NCBI GenBank assembly: GCA_027604505.1
Contig: JADIIX010000035.1
Span: 62,001-126,000, forward strand
Source of the DNA: Gonapodya sp. JEL0774
Lineage: Eukaryota; Monoblepharomycota; Monoblepharidomycetes; Monoblepharidales; Gonapodyaceae
Length of the DNA: 64,000 bases
Reading direction: 5' to 3'
Made by a program: the position numbers and the translations under genes. This document shows, one piece after another, positions 45,793 to 58,200 of the stretch. The stretch's first letter is position 1. Each line of letters starts with the position of its first letter. The notes under the pieces are model-generated. The model searched no databases, was not told the origin of the DNA, and was given only the letters and a program-made list of their open reading frames with translations.

Positions 45793-46578
45793 CTTTCTTT
45801 CTCTTTTCTGTACTTTAACATCCCGGCTCGTGTCATTTGTTGCTGACTGATAAGACAAACATCCAGGAAAAATAATTAGTTTGCGGTGGCCAACATCTTC
45901 ACTCTATGTACAGGTTGCTCAACTTTTCACACCGACCCAGTCACAGCAACTTCGGGTCAATGGGAGAGTGCACGGTCAAACGTAACGAGGACGGCACTCT
46001 TGCACCCCCACTTTTTATACTGCCACAGTTGAACGGAATCGGGAGATAGACTGGCGGCTGGCACAGTCCGTTGTTGGGACCTCCCATCTCAGGTTATCGA
46101 GCCTGGATCCGAGAGGGCAGACATGAGTATGGGAAGCAAGAATTGGAACGGTCGAGTAGTGATAGTTCTTAGATCAACAGAGAATTTGCGAAATATGTAC
46201 TCAAAGATAACCCGCAACCACAATTACCGAAGAGCACATGTACGAACTAACAGCCACAGATTAATCAGAATCACGTGGATATTCCTCTCTATATTATCTC
46301 ACCGGGGAGCTCGACCTTGTTCATGCCAGCGCTGCCATCATTACATGAACGGCCAAATAGTGGCTCACACTCATCACTCCTCCCGTTGATCATTTATGTA
46401 AGCTTGATAAAATTTTGCTTTAAACACATGGCATTTTTGACCAACAGCGGTCAAATGATTGCTGCGAACGTGCAAATACCCACAGCATCGGCGAATCTCG
46501 AAGAGCTCGCGCTACTTGCGTTCATCTCTGGACGACAATCGCGGCGGCAAAATTTAAAAGATTGGCACCAGTTTGGAT
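45793..46578. other. Intergenic, upstream of Vam7-like gene
   Basis: About 790 nt. No supported gene; open frames here lack similarity and overlap the start of the PX protein. Presumed promoter. Confidence 0.4.
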
Positions 46579-48304
46579 ATGGTTTCTTCGGGGTCCCTCT
46601 CGCCGTTCCCTGTGGTGTCCGTCTCTATACCTGCGCTCTCGTTGAACCCAGAGCCAAAACCTCACCATGTCTTCCACATTCTTATCGCTGGGCCAGTCCG
46701 GTCGTGGACCGTCAAGAAGAGATATTCGGACTTCCACGCCTTGTTCGCACGCCTATCTTCTGCCTTTCCCGACGATGCTCCTCCGGTCTCCTTTCCCCCA
46801 AAAACGGCTTCGTTTGGCCAGGCCGTTTCATCTTTGTTCGGAAACTCAGCATCTGAAGATAGAACTTTTCTTGAGTCCCGCCGGGAGCAGCTAGAGGCCT
46901 GGCTTCGCGCTGTGATACAAACCTGCCCCGCATGGCGGGACTCACTGGAAGTTGCAGAATTTCTGCAGATTCCCGAACGAGCCGGCCGCTCGCCAGTGTC
47001 GACCACCTCCAAAGGCCCTCCACCTGCCTCAACTCCGGCCTCCCCTCCAACTGCGTCTCTTATCGGAGGGCCTGTTGCCACCAACAATGCATCGTCAGCA
47101 GGAGCTCCTCCTCCTTACTCAGCTTCTCCGGCTACCACCGCTGCAAACCCATCGTCTCCACCCCCACTTGACTCTCGCGCTTGGATCGACGAACATGACC
47201 GCCTCCGCTCCCTCGCCCGAGAAATACGCGGCATTGCCGCCAACCGACCGCCCCCTCAGTCGACCTCGCGAACAACGTATTCTTCCTCTGTGGCGACAAA
47301 TGCACCCTCACCGTCGGATATGCATGCGCATAGAATGCTCGCGGCATATCACGCAGGTTTGGTTAGGCTCGAGGAGAGCTTAAAGTCATTACAGAAAGGG
47401 ATGCGAGAGGGACCTGGGGCACGAGATGGTCCAGGGAGAAACAGTGTCACGGTGAGTGCAATGCATGCGGTCGGACGGTGCCCTTATCTTTCGGAGCCAG
47501 CACACTCGAATAATCTGATGGGGATTATCGGGAGTCGGTCAGGCGTAGAGAACGAAACTGTTCGGTTACCTTCAATGTTGCATAAGGAGGCTGAGGACAC
47601 GACGCTATGTGAATTTTAGGTGAATCAGGAGATTTGGAACTGGTTGACACAAGATTGGCTCGCCCATGACCGAATAGACCATGTCGGCTTCGAACAGAGG
47701 AACGCATATCCGCCAGTTTTATTGGTGTTCGTTCCTTGCGATGTAGTCGGTGCTTTAAACAAGCTCAGATGATTGGTCATGCTAATCCTCCAATCCGCAG
47801 CTCCCGGCGATGCAAACCTTGACCCCCGCCGAACTCTCCCGCCGCTACGACCTCCTCGACTCTCTTCGCAGTGATCTTCCGGCTCTTACTCGCCTCGCCT
47901 CCCCGCCCGCAGCTTCCAGCAACCCGAACCGCCCTGCTGACGCGACCGTCCGATCTCAGCTCCTCGGTGACTCCAATCTCACTAATTCCGCTTCCCCGTC
48001 AGCTTCTACTGCTTCTAAACGCCGTTTTGGTGCTGATATCTCCGCGCTTGAAACCAACGCGACCCGCCCGGTGGCCACAGAAAGTCTTGTCGGCCTGCAG
48101 ACGCAAATGATGCGATCGCAGGACGAATCACTGGCTGTTTTGGCTGGAGTGGTGAGGAGACAGAGGGAGGTTGCAGGTACAATTGGGGACGAGCTGGAGG
48201 TGCACAATAGGCTGCTGGGTGAGATGGGAGGTGAAGTGGAGAGGACGGGTGGAAGGTTGGGAAAGGCGGGTAAGAGGCTAGACAAAGTGCTGGGCCGGAA
48301 GTGA
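46579..48304 (+). CDS. Vam7-like Qc-SNARE with N-terminal PX domain
   Basis: Model join(46579..47451,47801..48304), 458 residues, phase 0. Residues about 1-125 form a PX domain (VSIPALSLNPEPKPHHVFHI, VKKRYSDFHALFARL, FLESRREQLEAWLRAVI), which binds PI3P. A Pro/Ala/Ser-rich linker follows, then a helix LRSLAREIRGIA and a second helical region. The C-terminal SNARE motif (QDESLAVLAGVVRRQREVAG ... LGKAGKRLDKVLGRK) has no TM anchor. PX + soluble Qc-SNARE is the architecture of yeast Vam7, which drives vacuolar fusion with Vam3, Vti1 and Nyv1. The zero-layer position, expected Gln in IGxEL-x-x-Q-N, reads His (IGDELEVHNRLL, CAC at 48203-48205, His426). Confidence 0.83.
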
Positions 48305-48967
48305 GCGGGATCGTGTGGATCGGTGGAGAAGTGGAGACATTTTCGATCCGTTGATCCGCACCGAAGTGGGAGTGGAGTTCAGCCAGCCATTATCAGAAGC
48401 GGGATCGGTTTGTGTGGGACTGATTGAAATCTGTTCGTTTATTTGCTTTCATGATACCTTGAAATACACAATAGTTTTGTTGTGGGCGCAACAGTGAGCG
48501 TGATACCGTTGCAAGAAAAGAGAGTGCGTGGGTGAACTCCCAAGACCAGGCCAATAAAACACTAGCGTTAGCTACATTTGAAGAATACGTGGGATGTGAG
48601 GAGAAGTTGCCGGCAGCCCTCCTGCGAAATTTTGAACGTAATAATCCGTTAACTTCAAACAAAAGTGTTTTCCCGATAAGCACTGGTGATTTAATTATGT
48701 CACGCTGTATATTAGATTTGGCAGACGTTCTGTTTCTTGTCGATAAGGCGTTGGCCCTGACGGGCGATGATCGTCTTCGCGGTCCCAAGGCGGACTCCCG
48801 CACTTTACATTCCGACACCTGCTTCATCGATTGAACGAAATCCATTCAATTTGGTCCAATCGGTCACCTACATCTAGGATCTGACTTAACGCTTACACGG
48901 AACGAGCGGGCGGAGGTCACCAGTGACACCAAGGAATCCCTCCCCAGACCAACCTGCCAACGCTGTA
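48305..48967. other. Intergenic, upstream of channel gene
   Basis: About 660 nt. A 100-codon plus frame at 48532-48834 has no recognisable similarity and no clear splice link to the channel; it could be an unrecognised 5' exon or noise. An AATAAAA motif near 48553 may serve the Vam7-like gene. Confidence 0.4.
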
Positions 48968-51900
48968 ATGGTCGTGCGTGCAGATGCGCTGGATGCTACA
49001 AATCTTAGCAATGGCTCCATGCTCTCGCCTTTGCATGGCCCTGGTGGCCCGGGCCTCTCCGCAAAATTCACCCAAACCCTCCCGCGCCTCGGGTCTTCCG
49101 TCGCACCCCATATTGCAGAACTCGCCACTTCAGTTCGGGTCTCATATGCTAGAGTTCGACGGGACAAAGGGGCCATACCGATCGATGCAGCGTGGTTGGC
49201 GTATTGGAATGCAATCGTGTTGGCAGCTCAATTCGCAAACATGGTGTTGCTGCCTATTGGAGTATGTACACACTAATACGTAATTGCTATCTAGCCGGTG
49301 TGCGAGTTTGCTCACCTGTAATCACTTCATAGTTCGCTTGGCCATGCGAGCTTTCGGGAGGTGGAGGGTTCGCAGCATTCCTTTTTCTCATCGTGGATAT
49401 ATCCGGTTTGCTGGACGTGCTGATCACTTCTATTACTGAATGTAAAGAGTGAGTGCTAGCCTTTTTCAAGGCTAAACGGTGTATTGTGCCATCTAAACGT
49501 GGTTTTGGCCCTTCACAGCGAATATGGGTGAGTCACGAAGCGTAAGGTCATATCTGTGCACTCCAACAAAATCATATTCAACATGATTTTCTGTGCAACT
49601 TCAGTATTCTCATTACCAGTCCATCAGAAAGTAAGCGTCGACTCCGCCCTCAAAAGAATCACCGTTCAACAACTCTTACTCCCTTCAGTCCGTTACCGAT
49701 ACTTTTCTGATAAGGGGTGGCTCCACTGTTTGTGTGCTATCCCGTGGGACGTTATTCCATTGGCAATTGCTGGCGTGCGAGAGGCACAATGTGTTCCAAA
49801 TGGGTACGTGAAAACCAAACTGTTGTAGCTAACTACTGTTTCTGATCTATGACCTCTGTTGTCAGTTCTTTTGATTTGTACCGGGCCTGGTCCATTCTCC
49901 GCCTTTTGCGTATTGTGAACCTCAAAAAGTTTCTGATATTTTTTGGAAACGTCCGCATTCCTGGCCTACACGTCTGTATCGCATTTCAAGGTCCATAATT
50001 TTCTGTTCTGCATCTCACCGATTTTCCACCCGTCTCACCCTGCCTGCCTCGCAACAGTACTCAATCATCCGCCTGATAAAAAACGTCGTCATAATCGTTT
50101 ATCTCGCGCACCTCTCCTCAGCACTATTCTTTTTTATATCCTCGATGGAGAATACTCACTTAGCTTGGATAAATCGTGCTGGCATTGGATACGAGACGGC
50201 CGAAATGGTGGAGCTCCCGTTTCAATCCAGGTGAGTGCGCGTGTGAACTATGTTGCCGAACACAATTCATTTACTTTCTCTTGTAGATTTTTGATTTCTT
50301 TTTGGGCAGCCGAAAAGTCTATCTTTTTTGTTTTCCGCGAGACAGAAACAGTTGCTGAAAGGACCTATTGTGTTATTGAGGCGCTTTTCGCCGCAGTCAT
50401 TTACGGCTCGCTGTTCGGAAATATCGCATCTATAATCAGGTTTCTGGATAGCAGTGAGGCAGGTGAGTGTACAGATCCTTTATCAGCGAGTGTACTTGGA
50501 GTAGGAGATCACCACACGTCTGTAAATAGTCCAAGAAGTGCAGCAAAGACATGCTCTTCGACTCGGTCAAATGCGCCGATACATGCATGGCAAGGCCTTC
50601 CCCGTGGAGCTGCAGAAAAAGGTTCTGGACCACGAGAACTTCAGGCTCGTAAGAAACCAGGGGATGGATGATTCCAATCTGTTCAAGGATCTACCGCGAA
50701 CGTTACAAGTCGAAATTTATTCGCATCTTTATCTTGATCTCGGTGGGTGAGATCTCATCACCCTCCGAACGGTCTCATTCTTCTAATGCTTCATGCGCAG
50801 TCCGCTCCCTTCCACTTTTCCAAGGTACACATCCACTTTTCCAGACCTCCATTGTCCTTGCCCTGCGTCCTGTTACCGTTCTTCCTGGATGGTACGTATT
50901 CCGAGAAGGAGACGAAGCACGTGAGATGTTCTTCATACAAAGTGGGACAGTCGAAGTGTGGGTTGTTGGGGGAACGCAGGTAGGCAATGATTTTAATGTT
51001 TCGAACCCGTAAGTATCTTCACTTCTTCTCTATTTCGTGTTTTGTGTAGATGGTCAACAAGCTGGGACCTGGGAAATTTTTTGGTGAGGTAGCACTGATG
51101 GAGGAATCCAAGCGATCTGCTTCCATTCGGGCTGCGGAAACAGTCGAACTGTGTGTTCTGAACAAAACGGATTTTGACAACATTGTGGTTGGTAGTTTTG
51201 AAATTTTTTGCTCGGATCGAGATGGTTTCATCCCCAACATGATGGCACTGCACAGGCGTCGCACCCAGCTGTTCAAGAGAGATTAACTAAGTCAATCGAA
51301 GAGCGCAAAAAGGCCGAGGAACGAGCACTGGAGAGGATGAAAAAGATGGAGGGCGGTGGGAAACGTGGTGGGAAAGGCCGACGAGAGTCGGTCTTGGCGC
51401 GCCTAGCAAACAGGGACGGAAGTGATGGGGAGATTAATCAGCAGGGCAACAAAGTCTGGAATAATATAACGTGAGTAAATTCTGGAACGGTTTCGTCGTA
51501 GTGGACTAGTTACGACTATCTTCGTGTTGCAGCAACAACCTACGGAAACTGTCGATGATTCAAAACCCTGACCCCGCAAGTGCACTTGAAGCCCTCACAG
51601 AAAGCAGTTCCCAAGATCCACCCCATCCTATTACAAATAATGAAGCCAAGCCGAACACAGGCTTGTCCGCATTAGCATCGCGCATTCCGCGGATCGCAGA
51701 TTCGCTGAATGAGCTCGATGACGGCTTTGACCCCAGAGCGCCGCCAATGAACTTCAGCACTTCCGAACCACAGCTGGCGGAGAGTGCTATAGGAAGCAGA
51801 CAATCTGTCGCGACATCCAACAACCCACCACCCAAACAGACGGACAAGGAATCCGACAAGCAACAACAATTACATCCTTCCAAATCGATAGCCAAATCAC

Positions 51901-52058
51901 ATTTGGTTGACTTACCTCTCCCAACAATCCTGTCGACTGACGATGGACGAATCTCGGTGGACGCTTCCCATCCCCAACCCCCATTGCGGGAAGCTGGCAG
52001 TGCCGTTCTGGTAACTCGAGGGGAAAACATTCTAGATGACTCTTCCGATGACACATGA
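48968..52058 (+). CDS. Cyclic-nucleotide-gated/HCN-type ion channel with atypical pore
   Basis: Multi-exon gene. S1 IDAAWLAYWNAIVLAAQFANM, S2 FAAFLFLIVDISGLLDVLI, a voltage-sensor-like S4 (WSILRLLRIVNLKKFLIF), S5 (NVVIIVYLAHLSSALFFFI), pore (FLISFWAAEKSIFFVFRETE) and S6 (FAAVIYGSLFGNIASII). The C-linker (GKAFPVELQKKVLDHENF) and a cyclic-nucleotide-binding domain (LPGWYVFREGDEAREMFFI, GKFFGEVALMEESKRSASIR) follow. The tail has a charged coiled coil (EERKKAEERALERMKKM) and about 190 disordered residues ending at 52058. The CNBD phosphate-binding cassette (FGEVAL...RSAS) is intact. The selectivity filter does not read GYG/GFG or GET. The start is the first ATG in the S1 frame; 5' exons may be missing. 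Confidence 0.78.
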
Positions 52059-52175
52059 ATCGCAATTATCCCATCAGCTATTTATGGTTGTCTGGAACTT
52101 CAAACATTATATATCGTCAATACATTGCGGAAATGTTGTTCTTCATTTGCCCTGAGCTTCAAGTCACTCCCTTTG

Positions 52176-54539
52176 CTAGGACACATACATGTTTATCTGG
52201 GGATACACCTGGATAACATTTTTGAGTGAGGAGTGCGATGCAAAGAAGAACACGACAATCCGCATTACGAACCCTTTGGATTTCCTGAAACAATGCAGGC
52301 TTGGTCCTAGCGAGAGCATACGGGTCCTCCGCTGAAAAAAATTATGGCCAAGGTTAGAACCCTCAATGTGTAAGCATCAAGAGCAACACTTACCCAAGCA
52401 GACAAACGTGGTTGCAACGCCACTGTTTATAATGGAAGAAATTGAACCAAAGATTGCAAGGCCAATCATCAAACAAATGATTGCTGACAGTGCAATGACG
52501 CCAGCAGGATCACTGGTGCCGGCCCATTGGTACCTTTAAAAGAAGAGTTAAGTGAAAGCCTCCATTTAAACATTAACCAATGCTGCTCACCAATTGGATT
52601 TCACACTATCGGAGAAGGCAACATACAGACCTCCGACTGCCGCGCAGAGAACACCAATCAGCAGCGTACCCATCCCCAACACCTAGCGGAGCGTAAAGCA
52701 AAGGTCTGAGACTTTGAATGCTCGGCAAAGTCCCGTCTGCCAAATTACTCACATTTCCTATCAACGAGTCGTTGATGATTGCGTCAACGCCCTTCCTCTT
52801 AACCAAATTCCACGTATCCTTGGCCGCACTACAATAGTCTTTCCCATAAATTGCCACCTCCGCAAACGCGTACACGTTGAAGTATTCCACAAGATCCCCG
52901 AGCATTTGTAACAAACATGCCAGGCACGCAGCGATGAATACACCAATGATGTTGCCATCTCGCGCGGATTCATTGCGGGCATTCTGAGCAATAGCTCGTA
53001 ATGTTTGCTGTGGGTTTAGGACGTTCAATTTAGCCAGCTCCCAATCAGTCATCTTTGCGCGATGTCCAGCATCTCACAATAATCGCGATAAGCAGAGAGC
53101 CATAGCAGATAGACCCAAACGAAGTAGTGGTTGAACGTTTGAATGAACCCCAAACTGGAGAAGGGACGTTAATGTCGACGCTGCCGGACAGAGGGTTTTG
53201 GATGCCCTTAGCAAATTAAGAGTTCCACATGAGACTCTGACGCGTTATCTTCAAGCAACCAACATACCAAGAAGTAGTACGATGCATAGAGACCTGCACA
53301 TGTCCAAGAAGGGTGAGCTCCGACTTGAGGGCAACAAAATGAAATGCATCTCCCACCTGCTGTCGTCACATGGCCCACGTTACCAATAACCTGCGCAACC
53401 CAGTACATTGCGAAGACGCAATAAACCCACAGAATTATCTGCGGCACATTGGTTGAGTTGGTGTTGTTGGAAGTGGTGGTGGAGAACTTGATGGTGAGGC
53501 CAACAAATGTTATGGACCACAGTACGACCCAACCAATGGTGAACACAAGTTGGACGAGGGCGACGAGGAAGAGCGATGGGACTGAATCGCAACATGTCAG
53601 ACTCGTGATCAAAGAAGGGAAACGCACACGCCCGAGCCTGACCACTCACACTGGTTCGCAACTCCCAAAACGTTTTCCAACATGAGAATTGCAAACGGGA
53701 TTCTGCTCCTCCAGCTCCAGTAGATGAACGCAAACACGAATGCCAGGACGACCCAAATGATACCTCCGACATATTGCTTCTGGTAGAAGAACAAGGCGGC
53801 GAGCAAGAAATTGGAGAGGATTGCGAAGTAAAATGTGCTTTTCACGAGGAAGGACGTGAATCTGAATGAAGGTACAGGTTTTAGAAAGTCGGAATGGGAG
53901 GAGCGAGGGAAGTGAACATTCTATCTCACACCGAAAAGTGGATGATGCCAACTTCTCACTCACTTCAACATCAAGTAGTAATATCCCGCACTGAGCACGC
54001 TCGCCACGGCGACCCCGACGGCGAGAACAGTGGCGGCATCCTTGATTGGCAGAGGTGCCCCTTTATTCGAGCTTTGCGAGTTAATTGTAGGGATAGCAAT
54101 TATGGCCATGGCTAGGACAAGGACAAAATAACTCAGTTGTGGGTTTGCTTTCCGGGACCTTAATTGCTTTGGAACAAAGCGAGCCCGACAATATGGCGCA
54201 ACACCCACCTGCAAAGGATGCCAGCAACAAGCAAAAGAGCACCGACGCCCAAAGATCCTGAAATTTCGGTCTCTGGTTGATTTGCACACCAGATTGTGTT
54301 GGGGCGCCACCCTGAGGGGGAAGGCTACTCGGCGGAGGGTACGCGACATGCTGCTGGTACGAAGAGGGAATGACTTCGTTTGAGGGCAGACCACTGTACG
54401 TGCCGTCTGTGCGGTGGGGTGGGTGATAAGTCCCGATTTTTTTTCCAAGTGTAGGGTGATACGATTTGAGTCAATATTACTCACATTGAGGTGGCGGGGG
54501 GTACAGAGGTGGTGGCTGCTTGTAATGCTTTTCCGTCAT
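52176..54539 (-). CDS. PNS1: Choline-transporter-like protein (Pns1/CTL, SLC44 family)
   Basis: Multi-exon gene from MTEKHYKQPPPLYPPPPQ (ATG 54539) to RVYPQINMYVS* (TAG 52176-52178). A Pro-rich cytosolic N-terminus with the KFQDLWASVLFCLLLASFAG segment at TM1 is typical of Pns1. Then there are about ten TM helices, including LVFTIGWVVLWSITFVGL and VPQIILWVYCVFAMYWVAQV. The CTL signature core is present: FGSICYGSLLIAII, LVEYFNVYAFAEVAIYGKDY, SAAKDTWNLVKRKGVDAIIN, LGMGTLLIGVLCAAVGGLYV. The C-terminal exon splices QR to VYPQI. A plasma-membrane role in choline or other solute movement is inferred; yeast Pns1 has no firm substrate. Frame intact. Tail-to-tail with the channel gene, 117 nt apart. 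Confidence 0.85.
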
Positions 54540-55279
54540 AGTAGAAATCCAACGCTCTTAGGGTGGAGGCCTGATGGGATATATGGTATCCAACGCGCTC
54601 AACGCAATCAAGAACAAGTGGGATGAAATCTGACTATCTTTGCCGCAGCGAACCGAGAGACGATACGTTGAGATACATTTCATGGTTCAATGTTGGAGCC
54701 TAGTTCCATTCGACAATGATTGCACAAACGCAATGCGGCTGACGTCGAACTCTGGCTTTGGGACTCAGTTGGTGACTGATGACCGCACTTCGTTCGCCGG
54801 CGCTTCGTTCGGTCATTCCGTTCCTTCTACTCGTGCGCCATCTTCTTACTCACTAGTTTTTTTGGCTATGCAGGCTCTTGCTGCTAGCGATGGTCCCAAT
54901 GAAGCTGATACCTGACTATGGCCAGCCTGCTGTCATGGTGAGCAAAGCTGAAGAACTCACATCCCATTGCAGAATTCCTCAATTGAATTGTACGGAATTG
55001 CACCCTTTTAATTCTACCCTTCGACTGTCGAAGTTAGAGAAACCTCTATGTACTCTCAGTGTGTACTTCCGATTGCTTGAATCACAGTTCATATCTGGTC
55101 TTCAAACTTCAAGCTTCTGAAACTAGGAAGCAAGGAAATAGTCTGATATACTTCATGTTAGGCTGATTTGAAGTTCACAGGCACAATGAACAAACATTAC
55201 GTATGGGGCTTGCATTTGGTCAGCTCTTGGAGGCGCTCACATTTGGGAAGAAAGTCATCCACTGGTCCAGAACGTACAA
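54540..55279. other. Divergent intergenic region
   Basis: About 740 nt between Pns1-like (minus) and debranching enzyme (plus). A short tandem CTTCGTTCG motif occurs near 54785-54815. Open frames here lack similarity; presumed promoters. Confidence 0.4.
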
Positions 55280-58200
55280 ATGGGCGAACCGCTACCGCAA
55301 GTGATCTATAACTTGCGCCTGGCAGATGATGGAAGTCCCCCTGGACGGACAAAGGTGAGTTTATTTTGTAAAATCTGAGCTGTTGAAGGTCGTGATCAAG
55401 GCTAGCAGCGGCGCCCTACATTTTCTCGCGATTCTTGATGCAATGGCGATAGCCGGCCAGCATAGGGCAATTTGTTGATGCTGGGACGATCGCTGGCCTG
55501 TGGGCTTTTCATTCTTCCACAATCATGCACTCCGCGATCACTTTACCGGCTTGAATCGCCCCCCTGTCCATCACCACATTCAGTTCATCCGCCTTCCTGC
55601 TCCGAATCCAGACCACCCATACTCTCTGCGCTTCGTGATTACCGCAGGATCCACTGCTGCTCTCGGGGCTGAGCTGAAGACCAACTATCCAGTAAAAGGG
55701 TGAGCGCCGTTCTGCACGAGAAACGTAAGAAGCTAAAGCAGGCTTATCAAGATCTGTTATCTTCCAATATTCCTTGCATTTTCCCCTTCACTTCCTTTTG
55801 GAGCAGAAAAGAGTACTACCGACATGTGTTCAACACTGTTCCGTGAGTGCAGTGTGCTTGGAGAGAGATGTGGGCAGATGCTGGACGAAGTCACATTTGG
55901 ACACGCGACACCGCAATACCTGACCTGTGGTTTTAGCTATGGTCATTTCTGGAAGAATCTCGGAATGTGTTGGATGTCCAGAGGAGATTCGATTATCAGC
56001 ACCAGTCATATCCACCAGCTGCCATTTCAATGTGCCCGAGCGTGCGAGATGGACTAAAGAGTTCTACTCACCGTTTGTCTGCTGTCGTTGCCCCTGATTT
56101 ATCACTCATCCTCTTGATCACGTTGTCTGATGGCCCACCGCCCAGTTTCAACTCCACTCCTCTGTCCGACGCGTCCTGCTCCTTCCCCATAACCCACCCA
56201 GGCATCTTTCAGTACTTTGTGGTCCCCACCCCTCCACCACCCGATCCCAACGCTCCCAGCTCCCTTGACTCCCCCCCGCAGGCCGACCCCGATCCGTTTC
56301 ACCACCCCCTACTCAATTTCAAACCACCAACGAAGGAAGTCGGCCAGGGGAAAGCAGCGGCAGCATGCATGGGATACGTTTTGGTAGACCCAAGGATGCG
56401 GTGAGTAGCCTCGGAGGTGGCGGAGAGTCTGGCGAGATGTGTGGTTCTAGTCACCAACGAGGGGTATCCAACATGGTGGACAATTCTCTAGAAGGTGGAT
56501 TACGGGAATGGCTGAGGTGAAGACACGTGAGCAACACGAAATCTTTCGGCCTTGCATATCTATCAGATATCGCTTACAAAGCAGAAAGATCGACGCTTCG
56601 ACTGAGTTTCTGTAGGGAGTTTTACAACCTGCTTTAATACTCAAAGATATTTTTCCTTCCTACCTCGCACCAGATTCTTTACCCCAGATCTCAGCCCAAC
56701 ATACTCTGCCGAACCTTCGCCCACTCTCGTCACTGGCTTGGATGGAATCTGCATACAAACAGTCATCCCCAAATGGCTCCCCACCATCCCCCAGTGGCGC
56801 CCTCATTTTCAAGCCTGCGCCGACGCTGGTTATAACATGGTTCACTTTGCGCCAGTGATGCAGCGCGGAGCGTCAAACTCGCCATACTCTCTTTATGACC
56901 AACTGGCCATTTCGGACGACTTGTATGACGGAAAACTAGCGGAGGAACAGAAGCAGAGGGTGCTCAAGGGTATGTTGGACGTGATGAGGAGTGATTTGGG
57001 AGTGCTGAGCGTGACGGATGTTGTGTGGAACCACACGGCGCACAACAGTGGTTGGTTGAAGGAACACCCTGAAGCAGGTGAGTGTATTTGTGGTGAACTT
57101 GAAATGAGAGTGCTTCCATTCGCGTGATAAAACTTCCTCCCACCTCACCTCCATATCAAAGGTTACAACCTTGTGAATAGCCCACACCTCCGCCCTGCGT
57201 ATGACCTGGACCGCTCCCTCATTGATTTTTCGGTCTCTCTCTCCCAATACGGTCTGCCGCCAACTATTGACTCCGAAGCTGCTCTAGATCGCGCTGTGTC
57301 CCTCTACTTTACAGATGTATTCCCGAAACTGGAACTGTGGAAGTACTTCGTAGTCGACGTGAAGTCCACGGTGGATACTTGCTTGTCGATTGCTGGGAGA
57401 TCCGAGTGGAACTGGAGTGATTACGGTCCCTGGGCCGCCGAACGAGACCTCTCGAGCCTGTCACTGAAAGACCGGAGCCAAGTGTTCGCCAAGCATGCAC
57501 TAACAGTGAAGCCGGGGATCAAGTTTGGTAAGACCGTGGATCCCGCAGCGGCTTTACGTTTCCTCGGGAAGCTTCTTGCGGATGAGAAGGTCTCCGAAAC
57601 GCCTGGGTCCGCTAGCTACATCAAGGTTTTGGAAGTGCAGCTGACGAAGACTTTGGACGAGCTGAATTTGCCGTGGTACCAGACTTATGACGAGGACCTC
57701 AAGGTTATCAGAGAGAATGTTGAAGGGAGAGCACGCTTCCTTCGGTTGACGGAGCACGGTCCGAAGAAAGGAGCTCTGACAAGAGAGTCAGTTAAGTCGT
57801 TTACATTAGTTGAATTGCTCGCGTCAACTGATGCTCCACACCCTCGACTTCAGTAATCCCATCTCCGATGTCAACTTCACGCAAATCGACCGTGATGAAC
57901 TGACGTCAAAGCACCACCCAGATTCTTTAATAGTTGCCAACAACGGATGGATTTGGAACGCGGACCCCTTAAATGTGAGCTCGCTGGTGGGCAACTACTT
58001 TTGTGTTCACATCTATTTGACACATGTTGAGGAACAGGACTTCGCCGCACCCGGGCCCACATGTCCCTATTTTAGACGAGAAGTGATTCCCTGGGGTGAC
58101 TGCGTGAGTGTGTGCTTGCTTGAGCGTTGGCACCTTCATATAAAACACTGCTCTTTGAATAGGTAAAGATGCGTTACGGCTCCAAGAAGGAAGATAATCC

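Noticed and set aside
48532-48834. 100-codon ORF upstream of the channel
   Set aside because: No similarity, poor composition and no convincing splice link to the S1 exon; kept only as a remark.
54640-54915. 91-codon ORF between Pns1-like and debranching genes
   Set aside because: No recognisable features and lies in a divergent promoter region.
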